This document shows positions 1-11,749 of a stretch of DNA of 64,000 nucleotides, piece after piece. Positions within the stretch are counted from its first letter, which is position 1, and the number at the start of each line of letters is the position of its first letter. A program made the position numbers and the translations under genes. The notes beneath the pieces were generated by a model. The model was not told the DNA's origin, did not search any database, and saw only the letters and a program-made list of their open reading frames with translations. The DNA comes from Amblyornis subalaris (Eukaryota; Chordata; Aves; Passeriformes; Ptilonorhynchidae): positions 1,903,981-1,967,980 of the forward strand of contig JACAXG010000092.1 in the NCBI GenBank assembly GCA_018881555.1, written 5' to 3'.

Positions 1-1180
1 TTATAGAACTTGAAAAGGATTACCTGCCATGTGAATGTGTAATGATTACTTTATCTTCTAAAACTGCAGCTAAACTAAAATCAGCAAGTGTGATGAATGT
101 ACGAGTCAGTTTGTTAAAGCATCCAGAGTCTTCTCAGCATTGCAGTATTCTCCNTGTGGAATCTCAGTGGACGTAATGTAATGGTTTCTTTCCCTAACTT
201 GTTGTGGTTTGCTATTTTGGGTTTGTGTTTTTGATTTTTCTATGTGAAGGAGCAGGACTGCATGAAAGAAAAAATGCAGGCCGAAAGAAAATATAACTGC
301 AACAGCTGGAATAAATTATCATCAGTCAAGATGGCTTGGAAGGTGGGGACGTGAAGATCTATTTCAAGGCAGAGAGAGATTTTGAGGACAGAGAAGTTAG
401 AGCCTTTCTCGTTGTGGAAACCATNTTAAAATATTCAAATTAAGTTTTGAATTTTCTGTATTGAGTGGAGTAAACAGATTAATTAACCTTTCTTATCTGT
501 AAAATTAGAACTTTCATAAACCCAGAGGAAAATAGAGGCAGTATCTGTAAGTTACACAGGTCATACAGATAGTAATGACTTATCCAGGACATAGAATTAT
601 TCCAGCAGAAGAGACTGGTTTTAGTATGCCAGTTGTATGTTCAACTAAAACTAGTGGGCTAAGTTATTATGGCAGTATTTTGATTTTAAAAATGTACTGG
701 GGATATACGCCAGTTCTGTGATACTTCCCTATAACAAACGACCCTAAATAATGCTTTGGCACTTGTGAATAGNTACAATGATTTCATCATCACTGAAGTC
801 AACTGCCATTGTTGTTTTTTAATGTAAAATGCGAGTTTACTGATGCCTAGCTAGCAGGCCATCCCTAAATTTACAAAATACTGCATGCTCATTATTAGCA
901 TAGATTTACTTATAATCTTGGGAAATTTGCCAGGCTTGATGAGGAGAATTGGTGACCTCGTTGAGTAACAGTGTGAGCCAAGCCCTTTGCTGATCTTGCA
1001 CCTGCTCGAGCAAGGGCTGACACCTGAATGGTGTCTGGGGTGAAGCAGAGGCCTCGCAGCCCAATGTCTCAGTGAAGCACAGAAGAGCACCTGCATCTCT
1101 ATACCAGTAATAGCCACACTCCCNCTTCACTGGGAATAACAGGCCTTGTTAGAAGTATAAATCTGGTCTTTTCAGGAGAT
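1..1180. other. unique AT-rich non-genic DNA
   Basis: No gene, RNA or recognisable repeat was found here. Two overlapping minus-strand open frames of 74-88 codons lie around 851-1130. They resemble no protein family I know and have no splice or start context that sets them apart. The slightly GC-richer patch around 950-1100 is the only compositional change. Confidence 0.6.
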
Positions 1181-1305
1181 AATCACAGAATATTCTGAGA
1201 TAGAAGAGACCCNGAAGGATCATCAAGTCCAGCTGTTAAGTGAATGGCCCCCACGGGGNTTGAACCTTGGCATTATCAGCACCCTGCTCTAACCAGCTGC
1301 TGTNC
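1181..1305 (-). mobile_element. tRNA-Ile-derived SINE with CR1-like tail, degraded copy
   Basis: Read on the minus strand, this starts with the body of a tRNA-Ile-like gene. It contains GGTTAGAGC, an anticodon arm GTGCTGATAATGCC (anticodon GAT in this copy), a B-box-like GGTTCAA stretch and the acceptor end GGGGGCCA. A tail then follows: TTGATGATCC, GGGTCTCTTC and TCAGAATATTCTGTGATT, ending at 1181. The tail is nearly the same as the 3' end of the CR1 element at 25161-26055. About 7-8 bases of the T-arm are missing relative to the copy at 23252, and the A box is eroded, so Pol III transcription is unlikely. From memory the arrangement matches the passerine SINE called TguSINE1, but the name is not verified. 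Confidence 0.85.
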
Positions 1306-1336
1306 AGTTTTAACACTCTGATGGAGTACAGGCTGT

Positions 1337-1362
1337 CAGTAAAGGCCAGACAGCCTTTACTG
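1337..1362. repeat. perfect 10-bp inverted repeat with 6-nt loop
   Basis: Arms CAGTAAAGGC (1337-1346) and GCCTTTACTG (1353-1362) are exact reverse complements around the loop CAGACA. It lies just beyond the 5' end of the SINE. No run of T or A follows, so I do not read it as a terminator. Confidence 0.6.
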
Positions 1363-2512
1363 CTGCCTCAGCCACGTGGAGGAGGAAGGGATACTGAAGT
1401 ATCACAATTCTGTCCTGCCTTCGATTCAACCANATGTCCTATAACTCAGCCTAACCAAAGGTAACCAAAACTCTCATTATCCCTCATTTACACCTGACAA
1501 AATGCACCCACCAATATGAAAATGAGAAAGTGACTGTCCCCCCACCATCTATGATGGCAGCAACAGGTAACCAATTATATTGGACTGCATCAGAGCATAC
1601 CCAGGTAAAACTAAGCCTAATTAACAGCAAACTTGAGCTTAGTGAAAAGCTGAATTTGTTTATTTAGCTTGCTAACTTAGTTCAGTGAATCANTGGCTAT
1701 CCTTAGCATACCAAGTGCTAATGCAGTAAGTGCATTTATTAACAATAATTCCAAATCTGAATTTTTGTTGCTTCTATAAACTCTACTACTTGTGAATCTG
1801 TGATTGTGAAAGTTCTTGTTGACTGCAACCAGTGCTGAATTTGCTATAATAAGAAACTATGACAACNGCACCCAGCCCCTCTGAGGACCAGCTGGAATGC
1901 AAAGGAATTTATTTTCTGCCAAATTTCTTTACCTTTAACAAAACAGTATTAGGGGAACTGTGTGTCTGGAAACCTCTGTAACTTAAAAAAGCATGCTACC
2001 TTCATACANGTGAAAGTATGCTTCAGGAATGGCACTGAAAATTTTGAATTTTAATCTTTGTGAAACAGGGGCACTAAGAAACAAACTTTTCAGAGGCTGA
2101 AGTTATATTGGCATTTGCAGTTCAGGTAAATACTATTTTATCAGTTCACAGGCAAATACTGCATTTTTCATCTTTTTTTCCCTCTAAAGTAAATACTGAA
2201 TTTAATATGAAGCTACCACTGTGACGAGGTAAAGATGCTTACAGCAAAATTAGATTGTAACAGAGGCTGTGATTCAAACACAGATCTGTGATTACTTTGG
2301 TGAAATTCAGTGATGCTAGAAGTCTGCATGGGGTCTGAAGTTGTAACCCCAGACATTGGCCTTGAGTATTTTATAATACAAACCATGCCTCTAGCTCCAC
2401 ATAAGGGCGCAAATAACTTCTACTGTTATCCTACATTTCTTTATACCTGCTTGCTTAGAATATAATCTTAGGGGACAAGTATTTTATTTATTACTTTGGA
2501 GCTTTTTCTTTC

Positions 2513-2525
2513 TTTTTTTTTTTTT
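2513..2525. repeat. poly-T tract
   Basis: An uninterrupted run of thymines preceded by a short TTTCTTTC stretch. It is a simple repeat, with no element recognised on either side whose tail it could be. Confidence 0.8.
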
Positions 2526-5500
2526 AACTCGTAAATAAAACATACTTCTAAGCATAGAGGAAATTGAAGTGACTGAGAAGTTACTTCTGATCCTTAACTT
2601 CAACTTTTTCTTATGCTTTATATTTGAACTATGACTTTCATCTATAGAGAAGACTTAATATACTCTTCCTTGATAATTTCTGATACAATAAAGNCTTGCT
2701 TTGGGAATAAGCCTGTACTTTCTGGTGAATAATAGGAAAATATGGTTATTTCTCATAAAAGAAAACACAAGTACATTTCCTGCTAAACTGTGGCTAGAAC
2801 CAGTATAGGAGTTCTAATTTAAGTATGATTATGTATCTCAATATAGTCTTGAGATTAATTGAGGAAGAGGACACCAATTCTGAGAAATAAAGTATNCTTT
2901 TAGAAAAACAAATATATAATGAGAAATTTCCTTGATTTTTTCGATCATGTGTTTGCAATTGATGATGTACTTGGTGAAATAATGATGGCTATAGTAATTC
3001 AATATTGCACATCAACGCCAGAACTTAGCAGCATAAATCTTGCCCCTTGGGGCAGTGAAACCCTAACTGCATAACTGGATGTGTTACTCAAGGAGTTTAC
3101 CTCAGACCATGCTAAGAAAGGGAAATGTGCTATTATAGACAAATCTAGGTTACTTAATCTGTTCACATATTTTTTAAAAGTCATTGATCTAAATTACTGC
3201 AATTATAGTAAGGGCACATACTGCCTTATGTTTGTACTAAGAAGACAGCAGGCACTAAAAGGACTGAGTTATGATTGATCTCAATGCATCCCTCTCAAAA
3301 GCCTGACCTCCTAAGCCATGAACAACACCCAGCCCTTCTTTTGTGCCTATAGGTTTGTTCTGCCTGTGGAAATAGAGGTATATTTTTTTTGAATGGGTTT
3401 GTGTGAAANTGTATACATACAGCATAGAGGAAACCTTGGCAAAGAACAAGGTACAAATTGTTTTGCTTTTTCACTTGACGGCATCTCATTTATTTATTAC
3501 CTATTCTTTTGCTCTCTCTCACTAATTATAAAAGTGCCTGTAACAAGAACTTGAAATCCTTCATNTCAGGAAGCAGGCTCTAAACAAAGTCTAATTTTAG
3601 AGCAGCAACATAATTGATCTGCTCAGCTGGCAGTTCCTTGAAGATGTGAAAACAATTGCAAATTATCTTGAAGGCAAGTGATTCTCTACTTGATAATCAT
3701 TGTATGTTCGTATATTTAGTACAGTTTTCTTTCACAGCGACATGGCCAACTTCATAATCTCTTCATCCTAATATGCAGAGAGTGAGCAGAGATTTCTTTC
3801 AGCTGTCAGATAACAGCAAAATTGATTTGACAGGGTGTTGAACATGGATTTTAGTAGAACATTCTGTATTGGCCTTGTACTTCCTTAAGACAGTCCCAAC
3901 TGCATATCAGTGGTTAAAACCAAAAACACAAGGGTTGAAATTCTCTAGGTATATATTCTTTAGTAACTTGATCATCCTGACAATGCTTCTTAGCCATCTT
4001 AGTTTTAGTCTTCTTCCAGTAGCTGACATTCAGAAACCCCAGGCATGACTTCCTGCCTTCACAACTCTATACAAAAATTTATCAGGTTCTTCACTCATCT
4101 CCTTACCCAGAGGTACTCAATAAAGGGAAATATGGGAAGTCGTGATGCTCTTTTCCCTGTCTCACAGACATTAAAGGTGAATCAAACTATGAGATCTACT
4201 CCTGTCTCTTACTCCACTAAGAATTAGCACATTTCAATAGAAATGCTGATTCAAAATACAGATGCCTTGGATGTACTGTTCCTGTGTTAGTGGGCATAGT
4301 GTTCAAAAAAAGTATTAACAACATAAAGTGGTATACTTAGTCCTTTACCAATATTCAAATGAAAATACACTTCCCTAAATATGTCTGCTGTGTCTTTTGT
4401 ACACAAACATATGTCAAATTTGAGGCCATAAAATTTTATTCGCCAANATTTTCGGTATTTTCTAAATAAAAACAATAGTCAGAGGTCCTACGTAGAAAAA
4501 CATATTCTAGCTTATTTATTCTAAGAAAATAAAGTAAGAAAAAACTTTTCATGACCAGCAATTTAATCTCAATTATTGATTACACTTGGATTAAACAAAG
4601 TATAAAATATTCCCCTGCNCCCCTGCAAAAAAAAGAAATGAATCCATGAAAAAGCACTGATAATGACGAGGAAGTCTGGAGTATTTGCTTGCACCAGACA
4701 TATGAAATGTGTGTGTTTTAAATGATGTTACTTTTCTAGTTAAGACATTGTGACTGTATCACAGTTGTATGTACTTTTAGCTGGTTTTAAGAAGTTCTCC
4801 GGCCCATATCAAGCAGCAGAAATTAGAAACAAACAACGTGGGCTCCTTAGGTAAATAGTAGCTATGACTACTTTGGTTTTAATGTTTCATACTGAATTGG
4901 AATATATAATTTTATACTGAATCTACTGCTAGATGCCGCAGTCACTGTGTNGATACCTATGTGATACCACTGTAGCGTATCAAAAGTCAGACTAAGTTCT
5001 GTACATTTTTTGTAAAAATTTCTAGTAACAAAGCAAAGCTCATAGTGAGTCAGGAAGATAAACCTTTAAGCCTTATGTGACTAAAGATATATTAGAATAT
5101 TTGCTTGGTATCTGATTTGTGATGACACATCNAGTATTCAGGAAGAGATCACTGACTTAAAAGTATTAGTTTATTAAATCTTGTAACAGATTGTTCTTTG
5201 TGTTATGTCCACTGTTCTAAACTTCCATCTTCTTAAAGGTTTCACTGCTTTTTTGGTTTTTGTGAGAAACATAAAATATTCATAGTTTGATTACAGTTTC
5301 TACTTCTTTGAGCCAGCCAAAATTTCTCTTTGATTTCTGTCGCATGATTTAGTTTCCAGTCTAGACTTTAATGAAATTCGATTATTTATTAAGATGTGAT
5401 CTGAAATCTTTAATTTAGAAGACAGGAGAATAAAAATTCCAGAAGTAACACAGTATCTTGTCTATGATAACTAGTTTGCCNTTGTGTATTTATAGGACAA

Positions 5501-5715
5501 GACATTATGGCAACAACAGAGTTTTCAGGATGATGGCAGATTTGGTGCAAGAGTCAGAGTTGAAATTTAAATGCACCTGAGAAATACTGAGAAATACTCT
5601 TTACAAAACAGTGTAAAATTTAGTTAAGACACTTTTATTGCACAGGAACTGTGAAACACTAGTAAGGATCTATGTGTTTGATGTAATTGCCCATTAAAGT
5701 AAGCACAAGACATAG

Positions 5716-5747
5716 TTTTGTGTTACTTATACTAAAGTAACACAAAA
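5716..5747. repeat. perfect 13-bp inverted repeat with 6-nt loop
   Basis: TTTTGTGTTACTT (5716-5728) is followed by the loop ATACTA and then its exact reverse complement AAGTAACACAAAA (5735-5747). The sequence is AT-rich and there is no family assignment. The stem is short for a miRNA precursor. Confidence 0.7.
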
Positions 5748-7683
5748 TTATTCTCTATTCCAAGAGAATTGCTGCCAACATACTTTCCTATGGACTGATT
5801 AGACAGAGACTATCTTAACAAACAAAAAATTTCATGTAGAGCTACTGTATTTTAGATACAAAATTTCATATAATATTANGCTTTAGATTTCCATGGAAAA
5901 ATGTACATGTAATTAGAAGACTTGAAAAAAAATACTGATACAGTAATAGTGGATATGAATAAAGNAGAGCAGAAAGAGGAATTTTTAGAATATTGGCTAA
6001 TTTTACTAAAAGAGAAGAAATAAGAAATGGCAAGCCTTGCTATTCATTGTCTCAGTAACAGTTTCTTCTATTTTAGTCAGGCATACTTTATAACATTTGG
6101 AAAATGATTGTTAAAAAGAATCAAAAATATTACATTAGTAATTAACTTTTCCCTTTGCTTCCATAAAAGTCCAGTGGTAAGTAACCACTACTCCCAGTTT
6201 CTATTCAGTTTTATTTGAAATGTCTAGTGGCTGGTTTCACAATTCTGCCAANTCTGAAATAAGTTCTAAAATATCATGCTGCACAGTGATCTGAGCCTTC
6301 ATTTCAAAGACAGAGGAAAGACTGGGGTTTAGCTTTCTGTCTGACAAGGTCAGCTATTAAGCTACCATATTTTTCTCTGTATTGTAGTCAAATACTTTCT
6401 GTCAGGGAGTACAAAAGACATATATGTGGGATCCACACATACAATAATCTCTTTATGAAAATTATTTGGGGAACTCTAGCTTCTGAAAACAGTAGTCAAA
6501 TGAGAGGAATTACTGCAAATGGTCTGGATTTATTTCCTACCATTTTAATTTTAAAATCTCAGTTTTCATTTGGAATCCAATCAATATTTGTGTATTTTTG
6601 AGTTACAAGAANAACTGTTCTTCTTTGGGTGCATGCCCAGTGTCAGTGTCCGCAGTGAAGCCGTTGGGATTATTAGCAGAGAATTACCAACAGCTGGACT
6701 CTAAAAAGANTGGATGAAGTTCAAACTAAGTGTTTACAGTATGCAGTGTAAATTCTCACAGCACCAAGGTCAGGGACGATAAAACTGAAACAATAAAAAT
6801 AAATCAGAGGGTTACTGGCAGATGCCAAGGATGCCCTAGAGTGGGATCTGTTACAGATATCCATAATGCAATTCACTGCAGCAGACCCCAAATTCAAACT
6901 ACCAAAGTTAAGCAAAGTGTCTTTATGTGTATGCCATGGCAAAAGGTCTACTAAGGGGACATTTTCATTGTGAAAAGAACTTTTCCAATTATTCTGTTTA
7001 TCAGTGAATGGGTCATAATGAAAAAAAAAGTAGCACTTGCATGGTGTCAGGCTACAAGCGAGAATCTCCTCATCAACATCAATTTTACTAAAAAATGAGA
7101 GAGGAGAAAAAGAAATCCTGATGCCAGAGTTTGTAATTTCCATGCTAGGCACAGTGTGAGAGAGACATCCAGAGCTTCATTGGGTTGGATGGAATAAACN
7201 AAAAAATAAACAAACAAAAAACCAAAACCCATTAACAACAACAAAACTAACTGAAAACACCAGTAACAGCTGAGAACAAGCCCAGTAAAGCTACTCTACT
7301 GTATATTTATTCAGCCAAAGAGAAGAGACTTGCAAGTGTCTTGAAAGAGGTAGTCTTTAGGAAAGAAAATAGAGAAAAAGAAGCTAGTAAATTNTTACTA
7401 AGATTCTTCTGTGATCCTTCGTTTATGTGAGCATTATCATTAAAACTAGACATGTAAAATCAGCTTCTCATTCATGAGGCAGTGGATGGCAAGGGCAATC
7501 ATATTAGGCTGTGTCTCTCTTAAATGTACTGCTCCCTTAACTAAGATAGCATCTTCAAGGAGAGAAAACAAAGTCATGTCTATTTTTAATCCTGATGTAA
7601 AATATAGTCTATGGTTTCAGAATGTACAGAAATAGGAGGTTATAAACCAAAACCTTCCTTCTTTGGAGACAAAGAAATGGTTT

Positions 7684-7726
7684 CTATGTATGCATGTATG
7701 CATACAAACATGTACGTATGTATGTT
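7684..7726. repeat. imperfect ATGT/GTAT microsatellite
   Basis: Alternating units of ATGTATGC, ATGTACGT and ATGTATGT cover about 43 bp with interruptions. The stretch is partly self-complementary because of the GCATGC/TACGTA-type units. Confidence 0.75.
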
Positions 7727-9084
7727 CAGACTCCATACGTTATTAAAGCAGCCATATGTTTCCATGTCATAAGTAGAAAACATAAATTAAATATTGCTTT
7801 TAAAATTCTAAATGACTGAAAATAGGAAAATACAAAGTAACTTAGTGGAGGAGGATGGATTTGTGTTGGTTTTGCTCTGGACTACAATCACAAATAATCA
7901 GGTAATTGCTGTTTTAAAGAAAAGAGTAGAAGGTGTAAGAAGAGTGCACATTGTTTGCATAGAGTTTTTGAGGTACAGAGAATTTTTTATAGTCAGTAGC
8001 TATTTCAAAGCTCTCCAGGACACAAATTAAGGTTTCCTGTGTAGCTGAATATTGTCCTGGTCTTTTATGTACCAGTCAGTACCTCAAATATGCAAGGCTT
8101 ATAAATTAGATATGGCACAGGCAAAAATAGTAAGTGACATATATAATGATTTCAAACATGTTGTATTAATTTTTATTNGACTTTTGGCCTCAGAAGCTTT
8201 AGAGCACATTTGAGTTACATTTGTCCTTCCTTTCCCCAAAGCTGTGAGAGCTAGGAACTTCTAAAATGCCCAGATTTTCTTCTAATTACATGACTGGAGA
8301 AACTGAAGCTTAAAGTTCATACAATATGGGAATTGCAATAAAATTAGAAGTTGACAACTGTGTAATACATAGAAGAAATCTTAATCCAAACCCAACATCT
8401 TAACACGAGAAAACCTGTAATTATTTAAAATGATCAGTCTATAGGCATGCATTAAGAAAAATCTTTTAAGGCCATCATGATGAAAAATACACACTGTTTT
8501 GCTTATTGGAGGATTTTAGTACTGAATGTCTTTGTATTTGTAGCAAGCACATTCAGAGCACTTTTGCACAGCAGGTAATATTCCATGTATTTATTTCAGG
8601 CTGATGCTGATCCTGATTGTCAATGGGATTAAAGCTATGACATCAGTTGTTGCTATCATATAATGTACTAATAAATTGTGACACCTTGACCTTGCAACCT
8701 AACTTGTTTGTAATATTATCTATGAGGCTACTCTAAATTATCTAATAATGTATTTCCTTTTTTGACCATAATGTCAAGGGTCCCCAAAGTACACCCTTTT
8801 ACAAGTCCTACCACTATATTTCTATGTAAAACGCAGCCTGAGAACTTTGTAAAGAAGTTACTCTTCCTTCTAAATGAATATTCATTCGAAATGTCACTTA
8901 AAGTCTTCAAAAATTACTGTGTACCCTCCCTCATTGCATGCACTCTAGCACCTTTATAGTCTAATCACCCTTAGTGATAATCGTAGTTCGAGGTTATGTA
9001 AATTACATCTAACATCCTTAAATGGCATTGGGAAAAAGATGCAGAAATAAACTTGCTGGTGTAACAGTAAGGTATAGTTTTAGT

Positions 9085-9182
9085 TACAAGGATATACTAA
9101 AAGGATTAAATATTAAGTTAATAAAAAAAAAATACAAGGATATACTAAAAGGATTAAATATTAAGTTAATAAAAAAAAAATA
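9085..9182. repeat. perfect 48-bp tandem duplication
   Basis: The unit starting TACAAGGATATACTAAAAGG and ending in a ten-base A run occurs at 9085-9132. It recurs without a mismatch at 9133-9180, with two further matching bases. Identity over 98 bp implies a very recent duplication or an assembly artefact. The A-run at the unit boundary could have promoted slippage. Confidence 0.95.
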
Positions 9183-10240
9183 GACAGGAAACCCCTGTTT
9201 CAGCTAGGTTAATGTAAATTAATCCCTAAGACAAAGTACTTAAATAGACCTATTGTGAGAAAGAATATTCTATTACCACTTTTTTTGAAATCCTGTTAAG
9301 AGCAAAAAAGCACTACACCTTATGCATGAAAATATGATTTTATTGTTAGACTAATCAAAATGTAACATAAAATTACTACTTATCCAGTTAAATGATAAAA
9401 TGTAATTAATATTATAGTTAAGATTTATATGCATAAACTTGCTTATATCTANGCCTTTTCTTTAGCACTATGCTTCCTCTTCCAATATCCTTTTAGTTCC
9501 TGAGGTCAAATTTACTAGTCTTTCTCAAGCAGAAATGTCAAGAGGTTATGATAAGACCCTATCATCACCAGCCTCAAATTCTTCATCTGCTAGCACTTAA
9601 TGCTAGCAAGGGAAGGAGAGATGGTTATCTTCCTTGTTCTTACAAGCCACTTTTTTTTTTTTTTCCCCCAGATTGTGTTACCAGTCTACTTTTTTTATAC
9701 GGTACCCTCCTTAAACTCCAATTAAGATAAAATGTGTAGGGGTCCTGAGTGCCTTAATTGATCTGAATTACCCTGNCTAGCCTCATCTTGGACAGACCCT
9801 CACCAGTATCCCTTCTCTGTAGTGCCATGACATTTATTTAAGATTAGACTTGGACACCTATTTTTTTCTCGAGGTAAATGAAAGTGATCTATTTTCAGTC
9901 CTACTTTTAGCCCCAGCTTGGACCTTCACCTATGTGAAGTGGTATGAAAAACAAACAGAACTGAATTATTTAAACAGTTCTACTGTTTTGCATCTGTACG
10001 TACTTCAATCGAAGTTATGTAGAATTTGACAGTGTTTTACCAAGACACAATGAGTAATTATAAGTGAGAGGAAATGTATTTAATTAGGGAATTATTTAAA
10101 ATCACTAATAAAACATTTTTTTAAAATCAGAACTTATGTGAAGTTAAAGATGCTGATAACGATAAACTCTTTAGAGCAGTTTGTGCAGTGAATTTCAATA
10201 TAAAATGTTAATTTTCTGTCTCAAATTTTCAATTGATCAT
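9183..10240. other. unique AT-rich non-genic DNA
   Basis: No gene or repeat family recognised. There is a poly-T stretch near 9651-9664. The segment ends at the 5' edge of the solo LTR. Confidence 0.55.
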
Positions 10241-10824
10241 TGTGGTGGTTTTGGCTGGGGAACAGTTAATTTTGTTCACAGTAGCTAACATGGGGCTGTG
10301 TTTTGGATTTGTNCAGAAAACAGTGTTGATAATACAGAGATTATTTTATTCCTGCTGAGTAGTGCTTACATAGCATCAAGGCCTTTTCTGTTTCTTGTAC
10401 TACCCTGACAGCGAGGGGGCTGGGGGTGCACAAGAAGGTGGGAGGGGACACAGCTGGGACAGCAGACGCCAGCTGAACACAGGGATGTTCCTTATTACAC
10501 GGCATCATGCTCAGTGTGTAAGATGGGCGAAAGAACAAGGGAGTGGAAGAAGTTTTGAGTGATGGCATTTGCCTTCTCAAGTCACTTTTGCATGTGATAG
10601 AGCCTTGCTTTCCTGGAGATGGCTGATCACGTGCCTAATGATGGGAAGCAGTAAATTAATTCCTTGTTTCNCTTTGTTTGTGTGTGCAGCTTTTGCTTGA
10701 CACATTAAACTGCCTTTATCTCAACCCATGAGTTTTCTTGATTTTACTTTTTGATTCTCTATCCCATCCCTGAGGAGAGTGAGCTGTGTGGTGATTAGTT
10801 GCCAGCTGGGGTTAAACTCTGATA
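10241..10824 (+). mobile_element. solo LTR of an avian ERVL-like endogenous retrovirus
   Basis: The sequence begins TGTGGTGGTTTTGGCTGG. It then follows the order I know from a common songbird ERVL-type LTR: GGGGCTGTGTTTTGGATTTG, AACAGTGTTGATAA, CAAGGCCTTTTCTG, GCTGGGGGTGCACAAGAAG, GGAGGGGACACAGC, CTTTCCTGGAGATGGCTG, AATTAATTCCTTGTTT, CTTTATCTCAACCC and CCAGCTGGGGTTAAAC. A polyadenylation signal ATTAAA lies at 10704-10709. The TATA-box position reads GTGTAAGA, so it is degraded. Flanks ATCAT (10236-10240) and AGCAT (10825-10829) fit a 5-bp target duplication with one mismatch. The 3' end is GATA where CA is expected, so this boundary is approximate. No gag, pol or env sequence is present; it is a solo LTR left by recombination between the two LTRs. 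Confidence 0.88.
10704..10709 (+). promoter_or_regulatory. polyadenylation signal of the solo LTR
   Basis: ATTAAA lies about 115 bp before the LTR 3' end, within the CACATTAAACTGCC stretch where this LTR type carries its signal. Present-day function is unknown. Confidence 0.55.
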
Positions 10825-11749
10825 AGCATGAAACTGTCTTGTACAGTTCATAGTAGTGTTTACCATTTTGAAACATCTTCCATTTGTAAAACTAAAAGGG
10901 AAAGTGGCTGGTCTCTCATCATACAATTTCAAATTCTTTAGTGCTCCAGTAACATGGAGATATTGGCTCTGAAGAGAGCTATAAATAATTTGAGCATTTC
11001 ACTTTGCAGGAGGAGCAACTTTACATATTGCTTTTTAAAATTCTGTTTTCTATCATACTTCATAAGCTCAGGTGAAAAAAATAAATCTGAAGAGCAAGCA
11101 GACACTATACTCATGATAAGGATGCTGACTGCCAAGTGTGGAAACCCAATGGAAGTGTGATCCTCTGTACTGATGCACTCTTCGATCAACTGCATAACTA
11201 CTCAGCCTCAAAATTACAATGAATATCTTGTGTGCATTAGTTTTGCAACGTGTTTAAAATTATATTAAATGAAGAAGTGCAACTAGACTCTTAATCTAAC
11301 TGCTAGTGTGCCGATTATAAACTGGTATTCATCTTGAACTAGAATTTGATGTCCTTCAAAAGGGACTGTTTAGGTTTTCCTAGTATTTTATTCTTGCCAT
11401 ACTTGCCAGTATGCAGGGCCAAGGTCTTCATTTTCCCACCTACCACCTGGAAAGTTTCAGGTTGTGACAGTATCCGATGCTTGTAAACCACACTGGATTC
11501 CCAGCTATTCATATTTTTCTGAACTTCAAAGTATTTAGGACCAGTGGGGATTAGGTGTCCACATCATATAAACTGAATGGATTAATAATACTAATCCTAA
11601 AATGTCCCTTAGCAACTAGCCTTGCAAACTACCTAAATAGTCATCTTTATGCATCTATATAACAATTTCACACTATTGGTGAGGGACATAAGCAATTATG
11701 GGAGATTTGCTGGGGATAAATGTACCACTAAAGACTAATACAATTATTT
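10825..11749. other. unique non-genic DNA between LTR and CR1
   Basis: No gene or known repeat seen. The 85-codon minus frame at 10938-11195 and the 68-codon plus frame opposite it are unrelated to any family I recognise. Confidence 0.55.

Larger units (their letters stand above)
1306..9084. other. long unique AT-rich stretch without genes
   Basis: There is no supported gene in almost 8 kb. The longest open frame is 143 codons on the minus strand (6721-7152); it is AT-driven and lacks recognisable domains. Local features listed separately are hairpins at 1337-1362 and 5716-5747, a poly-T run at 2513-2525 and an ATGT-type microsatellite at 7684-7726. The stretch around 7198-7245 is A/C-rich low complexity. 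A short segment near 8585-8690 looks like unique, possibly constrained DNA, but this cannot be judged without alignment. Confidence 0.6.

Noticed and set aside
6721..7152. 143-codon minus-strand open frame
   Set aside because: AT-driven composition, no domain, and opposed by another frame on the plus strand.
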